From the NCBI GenBank assembly GCA_016617855.1, contig JAECUM010001130.1:1-64000 (forward strand): DNA of 64,000 nt, written 5' to 3'. Below are positions 12,841-23,510 of the stretch, piece after piece. This DNA is from Megalonaias nervosa (taxonomy: Eukaryota > Mollusca > Bivalvia > Unionida > Unionidae). The position numbers and the translations under genes are program-made. The notes below the pieces were generated by a model that had not been told where the DNA came from, ran no database searches, and was given only the letters and a program-made list of their open reading frames with translations. Each line of letters starts with the position of its first letter. Position 1 is the stretch's first letter.

Positions 12841-12969
12841 TTTTCACATATCTGATATGTGTTCGACTTGAGGTGTTTAGATTTTTCGTAAAAAAGCAGT
12901 GAATAAGCCAGTTTGAATAATATTACCTGTAATCAATTGGCTATCTTATAAATGCTTGTACTGTTAATG

Positions 12970-13001
12970 AGTATGTATGTATGTATGTATGTATGTATGT
13001 A
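12970..13001. repeat. (GTAT)n microsatellite
   Basis: Eight tetranucleotide copies, with the complement of the CATA tracts seen elsewhere in the window. Confidence 0.9.
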
Positions 13002-13720
13002 CAGCTTAGATTTATTTAATATTAGATATTCAATATTTAATATATTTAATGACGTGTAATAACTTTCAGAAAAGTTACCCTGGTTATTTCACCTGAACGT
13101 CACCGCCGGAGTTACGTGTTAAATTCATGCCGTGGGTGGTGCCATATATCACTTGGCCCAGCCGAAGGTGTGATTCCAATAAAAACATTGTCTACTACAA
13201 GGATTTCCAACCCAAGTCTGGTTTTGCATGGTTATAATTCTTGTAGAAACGTGCTCGCCATTGGTTAATTCAATGGGGCGTTTATTTTAATGTTAGGAAT
13301 AACCACGTGCTTTGTTCGTATAAATATGCTGGAAAATTTTCCTTCTTTACATCGTTCAAGTGTTCTATTACTTGGAATAGTTTCTTCGATTTTCTCCAGT
13401 GATTTTTGGGTTTTGCTTCATATTGGTAAGTCACATGTACATTTTTTTTTATGTAATATTACATACGTGTTCATTAATTGGGGTGATATACTTAATAACT
13501 ATATATTGTAAGGTTTATACTTATATTGTATTATGGCATATCTTCAATACTTGTAGTGATACATAACGATATAATATCCCGTTGAATTAAGCTTAAGTTC
13601 ATTCCTGCTATAACAGTGTCTTATATTGCTAGACATGAACAATAACTACATACTGAATTACGTCAATTAAACTACTTGTCCATGTACCCGAAATGCGATA
13701 TTTATTAATACTCTACAAAT
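13002..13720. other. Intergenic, nothing recognised
   Basis: Mixed composition. The 73-codon frame at 13290-13511 is hydrophobic but has no motif or supported start. Confidence 0.4.
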
Positions 13721-13818
13721 GGGAACAGGTCAAAATGTGCCCAAACCAAAACGTACCCAAGTCAAAACTTACTCAAGTCTAAACGTACCCAAATCTAAAC
13801 GTACTCAAATTAAAAATC
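13721..13818 (+). repeat. F1 terminal array, interrupted by an F2 element
   Basis: It begins 'gggaacaggtcaaaa', matching the left end of the F1 element at 9090 ('gggaacagctcaaaa'). It then runs in 16-bp units ('aaaacgtacccaagtc', 'aaacgtacccaaatct'). The last unit is split at TTAAAAATC by the F2 element. It resumes at 16589 with 'tacctcaattaaagcaagaccc', which matches 'aaattaaaacatgaccc' just inside the first F1 element. Confidence 0.8.
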
Positions 13819-14305
13819 GGGTCCTACTAAATACTGCTAAGCCTGACAAAGCCAGACAAAGCCTACAAAGCCACACAAAGCCCGACAAAGCCTGACAAAA
13901 CCACACAAAGCCATGCAAAGTCAGGTTAAAAAAAAGAGTATTTATACTGTTATGATATTGATGAATCAAGTAACTTAGCCGAAAGACATTTATGCAGATT
14001 TAAATGACCGAAAATTGGGCGATAAAGTTCGAATTTGGAACAACCATGAAGTATTGATAAAGTATGACACAATCATGTTTGAAATGTTTGTTATTATTTT
14101 GTAAATTGTTTTTTCGACTGATTATCGAAAGAAAAGTCAATTTTCCAATCTATGTTATAACGAGTTGTCAATTTGTATATACTTTTGTCTATATTCGACA
14201 CCACATAACAAAGGTACACAAAGCCAGAAACAGTCATATTAGGAAGGTGTATTTATATTGCAATATAAGATTGATGAATAAATCAACCAAACCGAAAAAC
14301 TAGGG

Positions 14306-14375
<70 letters not shown>

Positions 14376-16579
14376 CCCCATTAATAGACCGCTAATTGGG
14401 AGATAAATTAATTTCGATAATAACAAAGTCAGACAAAATCATATTTGAAATAGGTTTTTTATGTGTCAATTGGAGGGCCTCACGATTCACCCAAATCCTG
14501 ACCAAAACCACCCAAAACATGCCCAAAACCACCCAAAACTGCCCAAAACCTGCAAAGAAAGCGTGCAAAGGCGGAACCAACATCGCAAATGAAATGGCGA
14601 TAATAGCGAACATTGACCTAGGCTGTGCATATAAAACTAGAAATATGCTTATCTAATGTCGATAAATGGCTAATCATTTCCATTGTTCCACTTTTTGAAC
14701 TGGTTTTATGTAAAATTCTTGGCAATGTTTATGTGTAATAATCTTTGTACAATTTTAGGAACTTTTAGTTGCTTACGACACAGGTTGCAGTATATTTATT
14801 GTATTAATGCTTTGCTTTTAAATATGCAAAATACAATTGAGTTGAACTTCATTAGTTTAATGTTCATACACTTTATTTTATATTTTAAAACTGTGCTTGA
14901 CAAGACTTTGAACAATAATCTTTGTACATATTTATAAATGTTTAGTTAGAGGCGAGACATGCCATATTTGATAGAAATCTGAAATCGATTATAAAGAAAT
15001 TATGTAGTACTTTAAGTTGTTCGTTGTTTTCTAATGTTGTGTTAATAAATATATACCGAGAATTATTATATACCGGTACGTTCTGTGAAGACTGAATACG
15101 TTTGTGTTTTTCATAATAATGGATAATTGGCTTTAGTGATCTCAGTTTATTAATAATAACCAAAATGGCTCTATCGGCTTTTTTATGCAAATGTTAATTA
15201 TTATCGCGTTGTGTCTTTGACTGAGGGCAGTGTCGCCTCCAATAAGTTTCGTCCCCAAGACGTATCGGTCCTACTAAGCACGGCAAAGACGCGCAAAGAC
15301 ATATATAACTATTGTGAATTATATTAAATATTAAATCATGTATTTTTTCAAACATTTTCTTCTTATCATTATTTGTACATTATTGTAACTTTCTAAAAAT
15401 ATTTAATTACGGTTAGTTTAATGTAAGTTTATACAAATATCTTCCCAAATGGAGGTTGAATTTTCTTATTAAGACATTTTAAAATAATAAACATACCAGT
15501 TAATTTGAGATGCAGTGAATTTGGAATTTGTCTCCCAATTACCAGTCATTCATTATGGTGTGCGTAGTAAATCCAACATTTTTCTTTTGCAATGTATGCG
15601 GCAAAAACACCATGCAACAATAGTAAACATTTTTAGTATCACTTGGTATGACTTTGTTAGGCTTTGTATGCCTTTCTTATGAACCATCGAAAGTTTGTTG
15701 AGTTTGTCAACCTGTGTTTCGATAATCAGTCAAAAGAACAATTTATAAAATAACAAACATTTCAAATATCGTTTTGTTCAGACTTTATCAGTATTTTATC
15801 ATTATTTATAATTATATTGAAGCTAGTCCTTCCGTTTGGTTAATTTATTCGTCAATATAATTTACAATATACATTTGTCTAATATGACTTTGCACGACTC
15901 TGTCAGGCTTTGAGAGGCTTTGTCGGGTTTTGTATGACTTTGTCAGGCTTTGTATAATTAGGACATATTGAAATATTGCATTTTCTTTCGATAATCATGC
16001 AGATGAACAATTTATCAAATAATAAACATTTTACATACGATTTTGTCATTATTCGAATTCGAACTTTGACGCCAAATTTTATTTGGTTATTTAATTCGGC
16101 ATAATGATGTTGAAAACTAATCTTTCAGTTTAGTTACTTTATTTGTCAATATAATTTACAATATACATACACTTGACTAATATGACTTGTATGACTCGGT
16201 CAGGCTTTGTGAGGATTTGTCAGGCTTTGTATGACTTTGTCTGGCTTTGCGTGATTAGGATATACTGAAAAGTTGCATCTTCTTTCGATAAGTTAAAAGA
16301 ACAATTTATAAAGTAATAAACATTTTACATATGATTTTGTGAGAATTTGTTATTACTTTGTCATTATTTGATTTCGAACTTTGTCGCCCAAATTTCGGTC
16401 ATTTAAATCTGCATAAATATGTCTTTCGGCTAAGTTAATTGATTCATCAATATAATTAACAATATAAATACACTTTTTAAATTTGGCTTTGTCAGGCTTT
16501 GTCAGGCTTTGTCGAGCTTTGTGTGGCTTTGTCAGGCTTTGTCGGGCTTTGTCAGGCTTAGCAGTATTTAGTAGGACCG
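13819..16579. mobile_element. F2 fold-back element (GGTCCTACTAA ends, 10-bp ACAAAGCC arrays)
   Basis: It is flanked by the 9-bp direct repeat TTAAAAATC (13810-13818 and 16580-16588). The ends are inverted: GGGTCCTACTAAATACTGC at the left and its complement with CGGTCCTAC at the right. Both continue inward as tandem 10-bp units of ACAAAGCCNN (13839-13920; 16484-16555). The inverted arms extend at least to about 14460 on the left. Inside are a (TA)n tract (14307-14372), an array of CCCAAAACCN-type units (14498-14560) and a region (14660-15195) with no repeat partner. No transposase is visible. The right half also forms the left arm of the larger palindrome 15195-19279, so this may be a composite. 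Confidence 0.8.
14307..14372. repeat. (TA)n microsatellite
   Basis: Pure TA dinucleotides, about 33 copies. They interrupt the left arm of the F2 element. Confidence 0.95.
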
Positions 16580-16588
16580 TTAAAAATC

Positions 16589-17483
16589 TACCTCAATTAA
16601 AGCAAGACCCAGCACGTTGAGGTTCTGACATTTGCTGTTTTAGTTTTACATGTGAAAAGGACCGAAGATGTTTTTTTTACTAACAGTTAGAATCAACATT
16701 TCTGTTTTCAAATTAAATCATTTTATGTACTAACATAGTTCACATAGCATTTAATATATCATTTTCTAAAAAATATACATTAACATAAAGTGTAAAAAAA
16801 TTGGGTTCTTTTCGCGAAAGGAACTTACAGCCTGTAAAAGGCGCCAGTAAGTTTTTACTAACAGTTTCAATTAAAATTTCTATTTCACGAACTAAATTAA
16901 TTTGTGTATTAACTCATTTTACTTGGCATTTAATATTTCTTCAAGGCTCGAATAGATGTGATTGATTTAAGTGAATTAAATTTTTAAAATAGCATGACTC
17001 GGGTAGATGGAAAGACCGGTTACTATAAACACCGAAATACACTGATAAACCGAAATACACCGAAATACACATGTATATACATGTTCTTGGTGTATATATC
17101 GGTGTCCACACAGGCATTATGATTTGTTTTTGTTTGAATAGTAATACACAGCAAAATAAAAATTGAGTTATGTGATTTTGTATGAATTATTTATTTTTTT
17201 CCCTCTTAGCTGAATTCATATAATGGCGTCACTTGGTCGTACTTGTTTCGACAGATATGATAAACCGAGAATCGTAGTAATACATACACAGAATGAAAGT
17301 GAAAATAATCAAGAGTAATCATTATATTATATATTTACTTTAACTTTTGAATGATATGAATTAAACCGACTTACACCACCTGTTCTGGAGATTACCTCAG
17401 TTCCGGAACGATCAGTCTTTATCATTCTATATGATGGAATTAATATTTCTTTATCATTCTATATGATGGAAAGGAGCGATCAG
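16589..17483. other. Spacer of the giant inverted repeat; continuation of interrupted F1 element
   Basis: It starts with the resumed F1 sequence. Two diverged copies of a segment of about 180 bp follow (about 16660-16760 and 16840-16945), each with 'tactaacagtt', 'aacatttct/aaaatttct', 'catttaatat'. A telltale pair of 22-bp direct repeats (ctttatcattctatatgatg...) lies at 17417-17438 and 17449-17470, just before the right arm. No gene. Confidence 0.5.
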
Positions 17484-18524
17484 GGGTCATACTAAGTACT
17501 GCTAAGCCTGACAAATCCTCACAAAGCCCCACAAAGCCATGCAAAGTCAAATTAAAAAAGTGTATTTATATTGTTGATTATATTTATGAATATATTAACC
17601 AAGCCGAAAGACTAGTTTTTCAACATATGTATGCAGAATTAAATGACCGAAAATTGGGCGACAAAGTTCGAAATCGAATAATGACAAAGTAATAACAAAG
17701 TCTGACAAATTCATATGTAAACTGTTTTTTAGTTTATACATTGTTCATTAACTTATTATCGAAAGAAAATGCAACTTTTCAATATATACAAATCACACAT
17801 AGCCAGACAAAGTCATACAAATCCTCACAAAGCCTGAGAGTCATAGAAATTACATTAAACAAGTGTATTTATATTGTAAATTATATTGACGAATCTTATT
17901 TGGCGGCAAAGTTCGTATTTGAATAATGACAAAATCGTATGTAAAATGTTTATTATTTAATAAATTGTTCATTTGAATGATTATCGAAAGAAAATGCAAT
18001 ATTCAATTTCAATATGTCCTAATTATACAAAGCCTGACAAAGTCATACAAAGCACGACAATGCCACACAAAGCATGACAAAGACTGAGAGAGTCCTGCAA
18101 AGTCATATTAGACAACGTATATTGTAAATTATACTGACGAATAAATTGACCAAACGGAAGGACTAGTTTCAACAAAAGTATAAATAATGATAATGTCTAT
18201 AAAAAAAACCAAACCCATATTTGAAATGTTTCTTATTTTATAAACTGTTCATTTGACTGATTATCGGAACATAGGTTGACAAACTCAACAAACCTTTCGA
18301 TGTTTCATAAGAAAGGCACAAAAAGCCTAACAAAGCCATACAAAAATGTGTACTATTGTGTGGTGTTTTTGCCGCATAAATTACAAAAGAAAAATGTTGG
18401 ATTTACTACGCACACCATAATTAATGACTGGTAATTGGGAGACAAATTCCAAATTCATTGCATTTCAAAAAAGCATACAAAGCCTGACAAAGTCTTGACT
18501 GGAATGTTTATTATTTTAAAATGT

Positions 18525-19020
18525 CTGTGTCTGATAAACTATCGACTGAAATGGTTATTTTTCACACAGGCACACAATGTCATAAAATGGCATGATCAAA
18601 AAATGTGTTAATTAAGTTAAAGAAAGCGCGGTCCTACTCACCTACTTGTGATTGTAACAGGCGAGGACGTGTTTTAATGGAATACAGTAGCACTTCACTA
18701 CCATATGCCATACTTTTTATATCAGCAGTAAATAATTTCCAGTATTGTAAGTTTAAAAACGTTTCTATCGCTGTACTGAGTTAAATAGATAATTTAAAAT
18801 TAATGATCATAGACAAAGCAAACATTTTCTAATTCTGTTATATTTATTAATATAAATTGTGTATCAACATTACATACTTTCGAATATTGTAAGTAATTGC
18901 CATGTATTTGCCCGTCGTGATCCTGTCATTATTTTCTCCCAACACTTAACGTAATTTAATATTTTTATAAACTGACACGAGGATGTTTCACTTTCAAATA
19001 AAAGGAGAAAAAATAGAATT
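18525..19020. other. Insertion present only in the right arm of the palindrome
   Basis: The left arm passes directly from 'attttaaaataataaac' (15478-15494) to 'gaattttcttattaag'. On the right the same junction is split by about 490 bp. This insert contains another 'gcggtcctact' (18638-18646), which is the F2 terminal motif, so it may be a further F2-like insertion. No frame or transposase seen. Confidence 0.5.
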
Positions 19021-19279
19021 AACAAATAAGAAAATTCAACTTCCATTTGGGAAGATATTTATATAAACTTACACTAACCGTAATTAAATATTTTTAGAAT
19101 GTTATAATATTTTACATATAATGATAAGAGGAAAATGTTTGAGAAAATGCATTATTTAATATTTAACGTAATTCACAACAGTTATATATGTCTTTGCGCG
19201 TCTTTGCTGTGTTTAGTAGGACCGATACGTATTGGGGGCGACACTGCCCGTAGTCAAAGAAACAACGCCATAATAATTA

Positions 19280-19811
19280 GAGCTGGTAACCGCGAAAACT
19301 TTTGTAAAGGGGTATACCAAAACAAAATATTTTATCCTTGCTACTATTTGGAGAAAAAATGATTATCTTGAGAAAAAGAAAAGAAAATATTTCAGCTAAA
19401 AAGACAATCACGGTCCCGAGAGAGAAAATAAATTGGGTTGGATAAAAAACATTGAAATTGAAATTGCACCAAGTAACCTACAATAATGTCGTTCGTTATA
19501 ACGGTATGTGTACACTTCCCTTGTGACCTATCTAAAGTGTTTAAAGGTAAATTTCTTTGTTACGGGGCATACATATGTAATGTATTTAAGGCTTTGTTGA
19601 TGTCGTTGTATCTTATACCTATTACAAGGTTCTAAAAATCGATTATTGTTAATTAAATATTAAAATATCCAAAGGCCTCCCTCTCTCTTGACCATCGTAT
19701 CAAGATAAGGGTGAAAATTCATGAAAAGACGAGAATAGAGGATTTTCGCTTGTGAAATAACACAATGTCTCTGGACCTATGAAGGATGATGGTAAATGTC
19801 AAACCGACCAA

Positions 19812-19872
<61 letters not shown>

Positions 19873-20845
19873 TGGTCGGTATTAATGTTAATTAAAGCAG
19901 AATAATGACTTATATTAACTTTATATTAAAATATTTTAATTACCTATTGTTGGCTCGTCATTTCGCTTAGATTCTATTCCACGCTAATTTCCATGCGCCT
20001 GCACGTTAATGCATTGATGAGCGTTCATTATTTAAGAATATGTGTTTGTAGTGCCTTACTTGTTTCATTAAAACCATTTTTCATGTCTAAATCATAAGTG
20101 TGACTTATATTGATTTAACCAATGTGAATAAAAATAGAAACTCAAAAATGTAAACAATCAAGTTATATTCAACGTTGATTCTGAATAGGCATAAAAGGAC
20201 AGAATTACATTTTGTAGTGGACACACTCAGCTGGGATGTGAGTTCATTGACTCGGTTAATACACATTGCCCGTAGACAGTCCATAGAAAAGACAAATTTG
20301 TGTATTTGTATGTGATATAAATAAAATATGTGTATAATCTGTACAATGTATCCATGATATACCACTCGTTGTGGAAGCCTGGTTTCCTTTTAATGAAAAA
20401 ATTTATACATCTCCTGGTATATCATTGATACAGCATACATACTATACATAAATTCTGCTAATACACCGTTATTCTTGTCAGGCATGTAATTTAAATCGTT
20501 TATAAATAATCAAAATAAAATATGCGATAAAACAACCTTGCATTACCTCGGCTGGGCAGTTAAATATTTATATCAAGCTATTTGGCGTTTTCACACAAAC
20601 TTTCACATTTATATATATGAGTTTTGGTATATTAAGCATTTTACGACTACTTTCATTTACTAATTTTCGATAAAGTGAGTTTCTGTCATGTCAATATGGA
20701 CAAACGATTTTTGATAATCAACATAATAATAGTAATAATAATGATAATAATAATAATAACCGTATTTGGTCTGTTCGTCGAGCTTTCTTAGTTGTACACT
20801 CCACTGTCGGCTGTACTTATTCACTCGCGACACTTATAAGGGGTA
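19280..20845. other. Intergenic DNA with (GA)n and (ATA)n tracts
   Basis: (GA)n at 19815-19868 and an interrupted (ATA)n tract at about 20722-20759. Otherwise AT-rich with no supported gene. The minus frame at 20105-20365 has no motif. Confidence 0.5.
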
Positions 20846-21028
20846 TTATCCGAAAATAGTTTTTAAATCATGAAATGTCAACCCATCACACTTTCCATGC
20901 ATCCAAAACTTGCAATTATCACAAATAAAGGAACCAACACCACAATTAAGTCCACATACAGCACAAGGCCAGTTCGTTTTTTGTCTTTTTCGAGCAGAAG
21001 TACTAGGCATTTTGGAATTTAAACTCAA
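20846..21028 (-). pseudogene. Truncated PHD-type zinc-finger fragment
   Basis: The minus frame of 60 codons has a basic N-terminus ('STSARKRQK') followed by the start of a PHD finger: CAVC, then C-x2-C and the H-x2-C step in 'FICDNCKFWMHGKC'. That is five to six of the eight zinc ligands in PHD order (C4-H-C3). The final C-x2-C pair is missing because a stop follows 'LKTIFG'. Family members normally continue for about 15-20 residues to that pair. It could be a first exon with the rest beyond an intron, or a broken copy of a multi-copy PHD gene. No splice donor is convincing at its end, so I favour a truncated relic. Confidence 0.5.
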
Positions 21029-23087
21029 GTAAGATGTTTGTTAAATATAAACAAGAAATATAACTTAGGGACATGTTAAAGATATTCGATTAAGCTAACA
21101 CGCAGTAAATTTTTATTGATATACCAATATTACGTGTCCTCCAGTATTACTAGGTATCATTTGGCATGTTGCATGCTTTTAATTGGTTAGTTATTCAAAT
21201 ATATACAGGTGTTACATTTTGGGTTTTACTTTTCAAATTAGGAATGATAACAATACTTTCTGTGATGACTCTGCACGAGTTTTTCGGATAGCTATACTGC
21301 ACGACCTTGGGAGTGCAGTATATCCATCCGACAAAACGAGTTCATATTTTCCCATACAAATGCAGTAACCTTTTCATTATATGCTCATTTTATTATTCTA
21401 CCCAAGGCTTAATTGTATAAACAAAAACAGGCTACAAGAAACAAAGTAACTGAATATATGGCGCATTCCAAACTAAATACACAAGGGTAGAGTCATCATT
21501 ACACAACAACATTATTAATGCGCACGTAACTCCGCCCAGATAAACTTGAACTTGGTCGAGCGCTAGACATAAGTTTCGAAAGATAATGGCATTTTGGTCT
21601 ACTTAAAATTGAAATTTGGAGTCATATTGTGATTTTCAGAACTAAGAAAGTTCATTTTCAGGAAATTAAGGATGTGAAACTGTAAGTATATTTTTTTGCC
21701 ATTCTTATTACCAGGTAAAGGAGACAGTTTATGCCTTGTTACTTGCATGTTATTTGCAAGGACCCTGTCTGGCATCTATAGCTAGCCTAAATCTGAAACA
21801 CTGAATCAAAAAAGTTAACGCGGAATGTGCCAAAGCAGCTGGAATAAGGCAGTCCACGAAACATCCGCTTTAGTTCATTCAGAAACAAATTGTTTGTTTA
21901 CAATAGAAAGTAATTCACGTGAATTCAATATGAATCGTAAAATATTGCACGATTCTGACAACGTAAAGTTAACGGAGAAAACAAAATGAGCATATAATAA
22001 TTAAAGATACGGCATTTTATTTCCATAGTTTCCAAAATACTGATCCATTAAATTTTAATGGAAATTGAAATCAACGTTTAAATCAACATTTAAATTTTAA
22101 AAACTAAATTTTATTGAAAAATTAAATTTTCATATAAGTTATAAAATTCAATTTGACAAATTTTAGACAGCAGAGTTGACTAATGAATGGTATTTAAAAC
22201 AAATGGTAGTTTGGATCTGTACAACTGATAACATTTTTCCCAGGGGTAGTGAAACATGATAGCTCACAGTGACTTTGGCAGCAAATTGCAATATGCCTGT
22301 CCAGATGCATATAGGTGTACACACTAAAGAAACAATGACAGGTGCTATGTTCCACATTTATTGTGTCAGGTACTTAGGCAGTTGTTTGTTTGTATAACTA
22401 ATAGCGCACTCAAATTTAAAGTTTTGATGGGACCACTACCATGTTTTATAGGAAAAATGCATTCCATTTCAATGTCGATTACTACAAAAGGCGACAATGT
22501 GATAGAAAAATACAGTTTCTGGGAGGCTCTACGTTACTGAACAATGGTGCGAATTTCTCTCGTGAAGACCTAAGCCATGTCTTTGAGGTGCTGTGTATCA
22601 GTGTGCTGATATGATCTAATCTTGGTCACTTATGGCAGTACACTGCACATGTCCTCATGAAACCTTACTATCACCACCGAACTACCGGAGAGCTTCCGAA
22701 CTGTTCCAACTCTAACACTTTGTTCCAGATACCAGGCTAGACCTGAAAAGATATAACATGTTTCACTTAATTCTAGAAAACAGTAAGATGTAGGTAAATG
22801 AAGTTAAAATCTGTTAGATATATTGATTTCAAAATAACATTCTGGTTGCAAACATGGGAAAAATAGTAAACTTGAAAGAATGACACTAAGAAATGTGAAG
22901 CAATGGGCATGCATTAAAGTGATAAATGCATCCTAAAAATAGATGAGGTTTCTAGAAGCATATTTAGCCATTTAAAGTTAAAGGCAATGTTAGAACGGTG
23001 AGGTTTGATCATTGGTGCAAACATTAGTACATACCAGTATACAGGAAAGTGACAATGCACTAAATTAAAATGAATTACTAATACTAT
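21029..23087. other. Intergenic; possible minus-strand relic, unrecognised
   Basis: Mostly AT-rich. A minus frame of 64 codons (22163-22357) and the adjoining 22360-22740 are less AT-rich and look like decayed coding or transposon DNA. I find no motif. 22040-22150 is a low-complexity run of 'aaatttt' words. Confidence 0.35.
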
Positions 23088-23140
23088 TTTAATTTGGGTA
23101 CGTTTCCACTTGGGTACGTTTCGGTTTCGGTACGTTTTGA
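23088..23140 (-). repeat. Solitary F1 end
   Basis: 'ttttaatttgggtacgttt' followed by 'ccacttgggtacgttt' and 'cggttt-ggtacgttttga' is the complement of three 16-bp F1 units, oriented as a right end. The match with 10105-10168 is clear. No left partner lies nearby, so it is either a broken element or the distant right end of the F1 element that starts at 13721. Confidence 0.65.
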
Positions 23141-23260
23141 ATGTAAACCTGTGTATCGGCTGCCAAGCAAGAGGTTGTGAATTCAAAACTTGCGGTGGCA
23201 TCCTCGTTTTTTTTAATACTTTGTTTTTGTTTGTATTTGTAATTTCAAAACTTCTTCTTC

Positions 23261-23291
23261 TGTATGTATGTATGTATGTATGTATGTATGT
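23261..23291. repeat. (GTAT)n microsatellite
   Basis: Seven to eight copies of GTAT, directly after a T-rich segment. Confidence 0.9.
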
Positions 23292-23510
23292 CCCATTGAA
23301 TTAACATAAATTTTACTCCTGTTATTGAGCATATTCAGTTTGAAGTCGCTTTTATCCCCTTTATGGTATATCACTTTATCTCCAATATGATAAATGATGT
23401 GTTTTCCAAACGTCATGCCTTGAATACAAAATATTCTACATTACATACAAGTCTCATTGTATTAAGATTATTAAGTTAGTTATTATAATTTCGTGACCAC
23501 AGTTATTATA

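Larger units (their letters stand above)
15195..19279. repeat. Giant imperfect inverted repeat built from F2 units
   Basis: The left arm (15195-16579) is the reverse complement of the right arm (17484-19279). Examples of matched pairs: 'ggcagtgtcgcctcc' with 'ggggcgacactgccc'; 'cgtatcggtcctactaa' (15262) with its complement ending at 19228; 'catgcaacaatagtaa/gcggcaaaaacacca' with the complements near 18340-18370. Each arm is made of four tandem blocks of about 230-300 bp, each headed by 4-9 copies of the 10-bp ACAAAGCCNN unit. The right arm has about 490 bp extra (18525-19020). The arms extend outside the GGTCCTAC termini by some 55-75 bp, so this is not only a transposon end pair. The spacer is 16580-17483. 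Confidence 0.8.

Noticed and set aside
13819..19279. CRISPR-like array, because of short regular repeats separated by variable bases
   Set aside because: The units are 10 bp with two variable bases, the DNA is clearly eukaryotic, and the arrays sit at transposon ends with target duplications.
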